Source: a virus
Reading direction: 5' to 3' (one strand)
Length of the DNA stretch: 32,004 bases
Virus record (IMG/VR): IMGVR_UViG_3300023179_000336
Span: 1 to 32,004 of that record
Part shown: in pieces, positions 31,962 to 32,004 of the stretch
Numbering within the stretch: the first letter of the stretch is position 1
Layout of the letters: each line of letters begins with the position of its first letter
Notes under the pieces: model-generated
Database searches by the model: none
The model's input: the letters and a program-made list of their open reading frames with translations, nothing else
Told to the model about the DNA's origin: nothing
Made by a program: the position numbers and the translations under genes

Positions 31962-32004
31962 TTTGGCAAGATATAAAACAATGGCGAATAGAGATAACTT
32001 CAGT

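Overview
The window is a 32 kb piece of a tailed phage genome with T4-like (contractile-tail myovirus) virion genes. Recognisable products are the neck proteins gp13 and gp14, tail terminator gp15, tail sheath gp18, tail tube gp19, head-completion protein gp4, both terminase subunits (gp16 and gp17) and a gp1-type dNMP kinase. The DNA is AT-rich and tightly packed, with many 1- to 4-base start/stop overlaps. The protein style (collagen-like fibre with an S74-type end, LamG proteins, 'CP..GKW'-type zinc ribbons, VAEG repeats) resembles T4-like phages from marine and freshwater samples. No gene identifies the host; an aquatic bacterium is an inference. I saw no tRNA, CRISPR array, integrase or reverse transcriptase.

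Region 1 (1-13360, + strand) is a receptor-binding or virion-decoration region. It opens with the 3' part of a large fibre gene (repeats, a 159-residue collagen-like segment, then an S74-type chaperone end). After it comes an array of ten paralogous LamG / concanavalin-A-like proteins, interleaved with one fibrinogen-like protein and four confident small ORFs. Most junctions are ATGA overlaps or gaps of a few bases, and the conserved C-terminal codons of one gene carry the ribosome-binding site of the next.

Region 2 (13361-14885, + strand) starts with a perfect T4-type late promoter motif (TATAAATA). It reads into a small fibre-like protein, a conserved unknown and a GT-A glycosyltransferase.

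Region 3 (14877-17912, - strand) holds gp14, gp15 and a Nudix-like hydrolase, read from another TATAAATA. Region 4 (17941-19889) has gp13 reading outward from the same 28-base gap, then a small zinc ribbon and a dNMP kinase behind a good sigma70-like promoter, and a convergent zinc-finger/HNH-like gene.

Region 5 (19950-31961, + strand) is the tail and packaging module: a very large sheath, tube, second tube-fold protein, a small conserved protein, gp4, gp16, two unknown probable virion proteins, gp17 and a 953-residue virion/core-type protein. Two intrinsic terminators punctuate it.

A recurring TAAATA-core element stands before about ten genes or operons. In several it lies 5-7 bases from the start codon with no Shine-Dalgarno sequence, which suggests leaderless late transcripts. 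The other standout is the LamG cassette array with its shared junction sequences.
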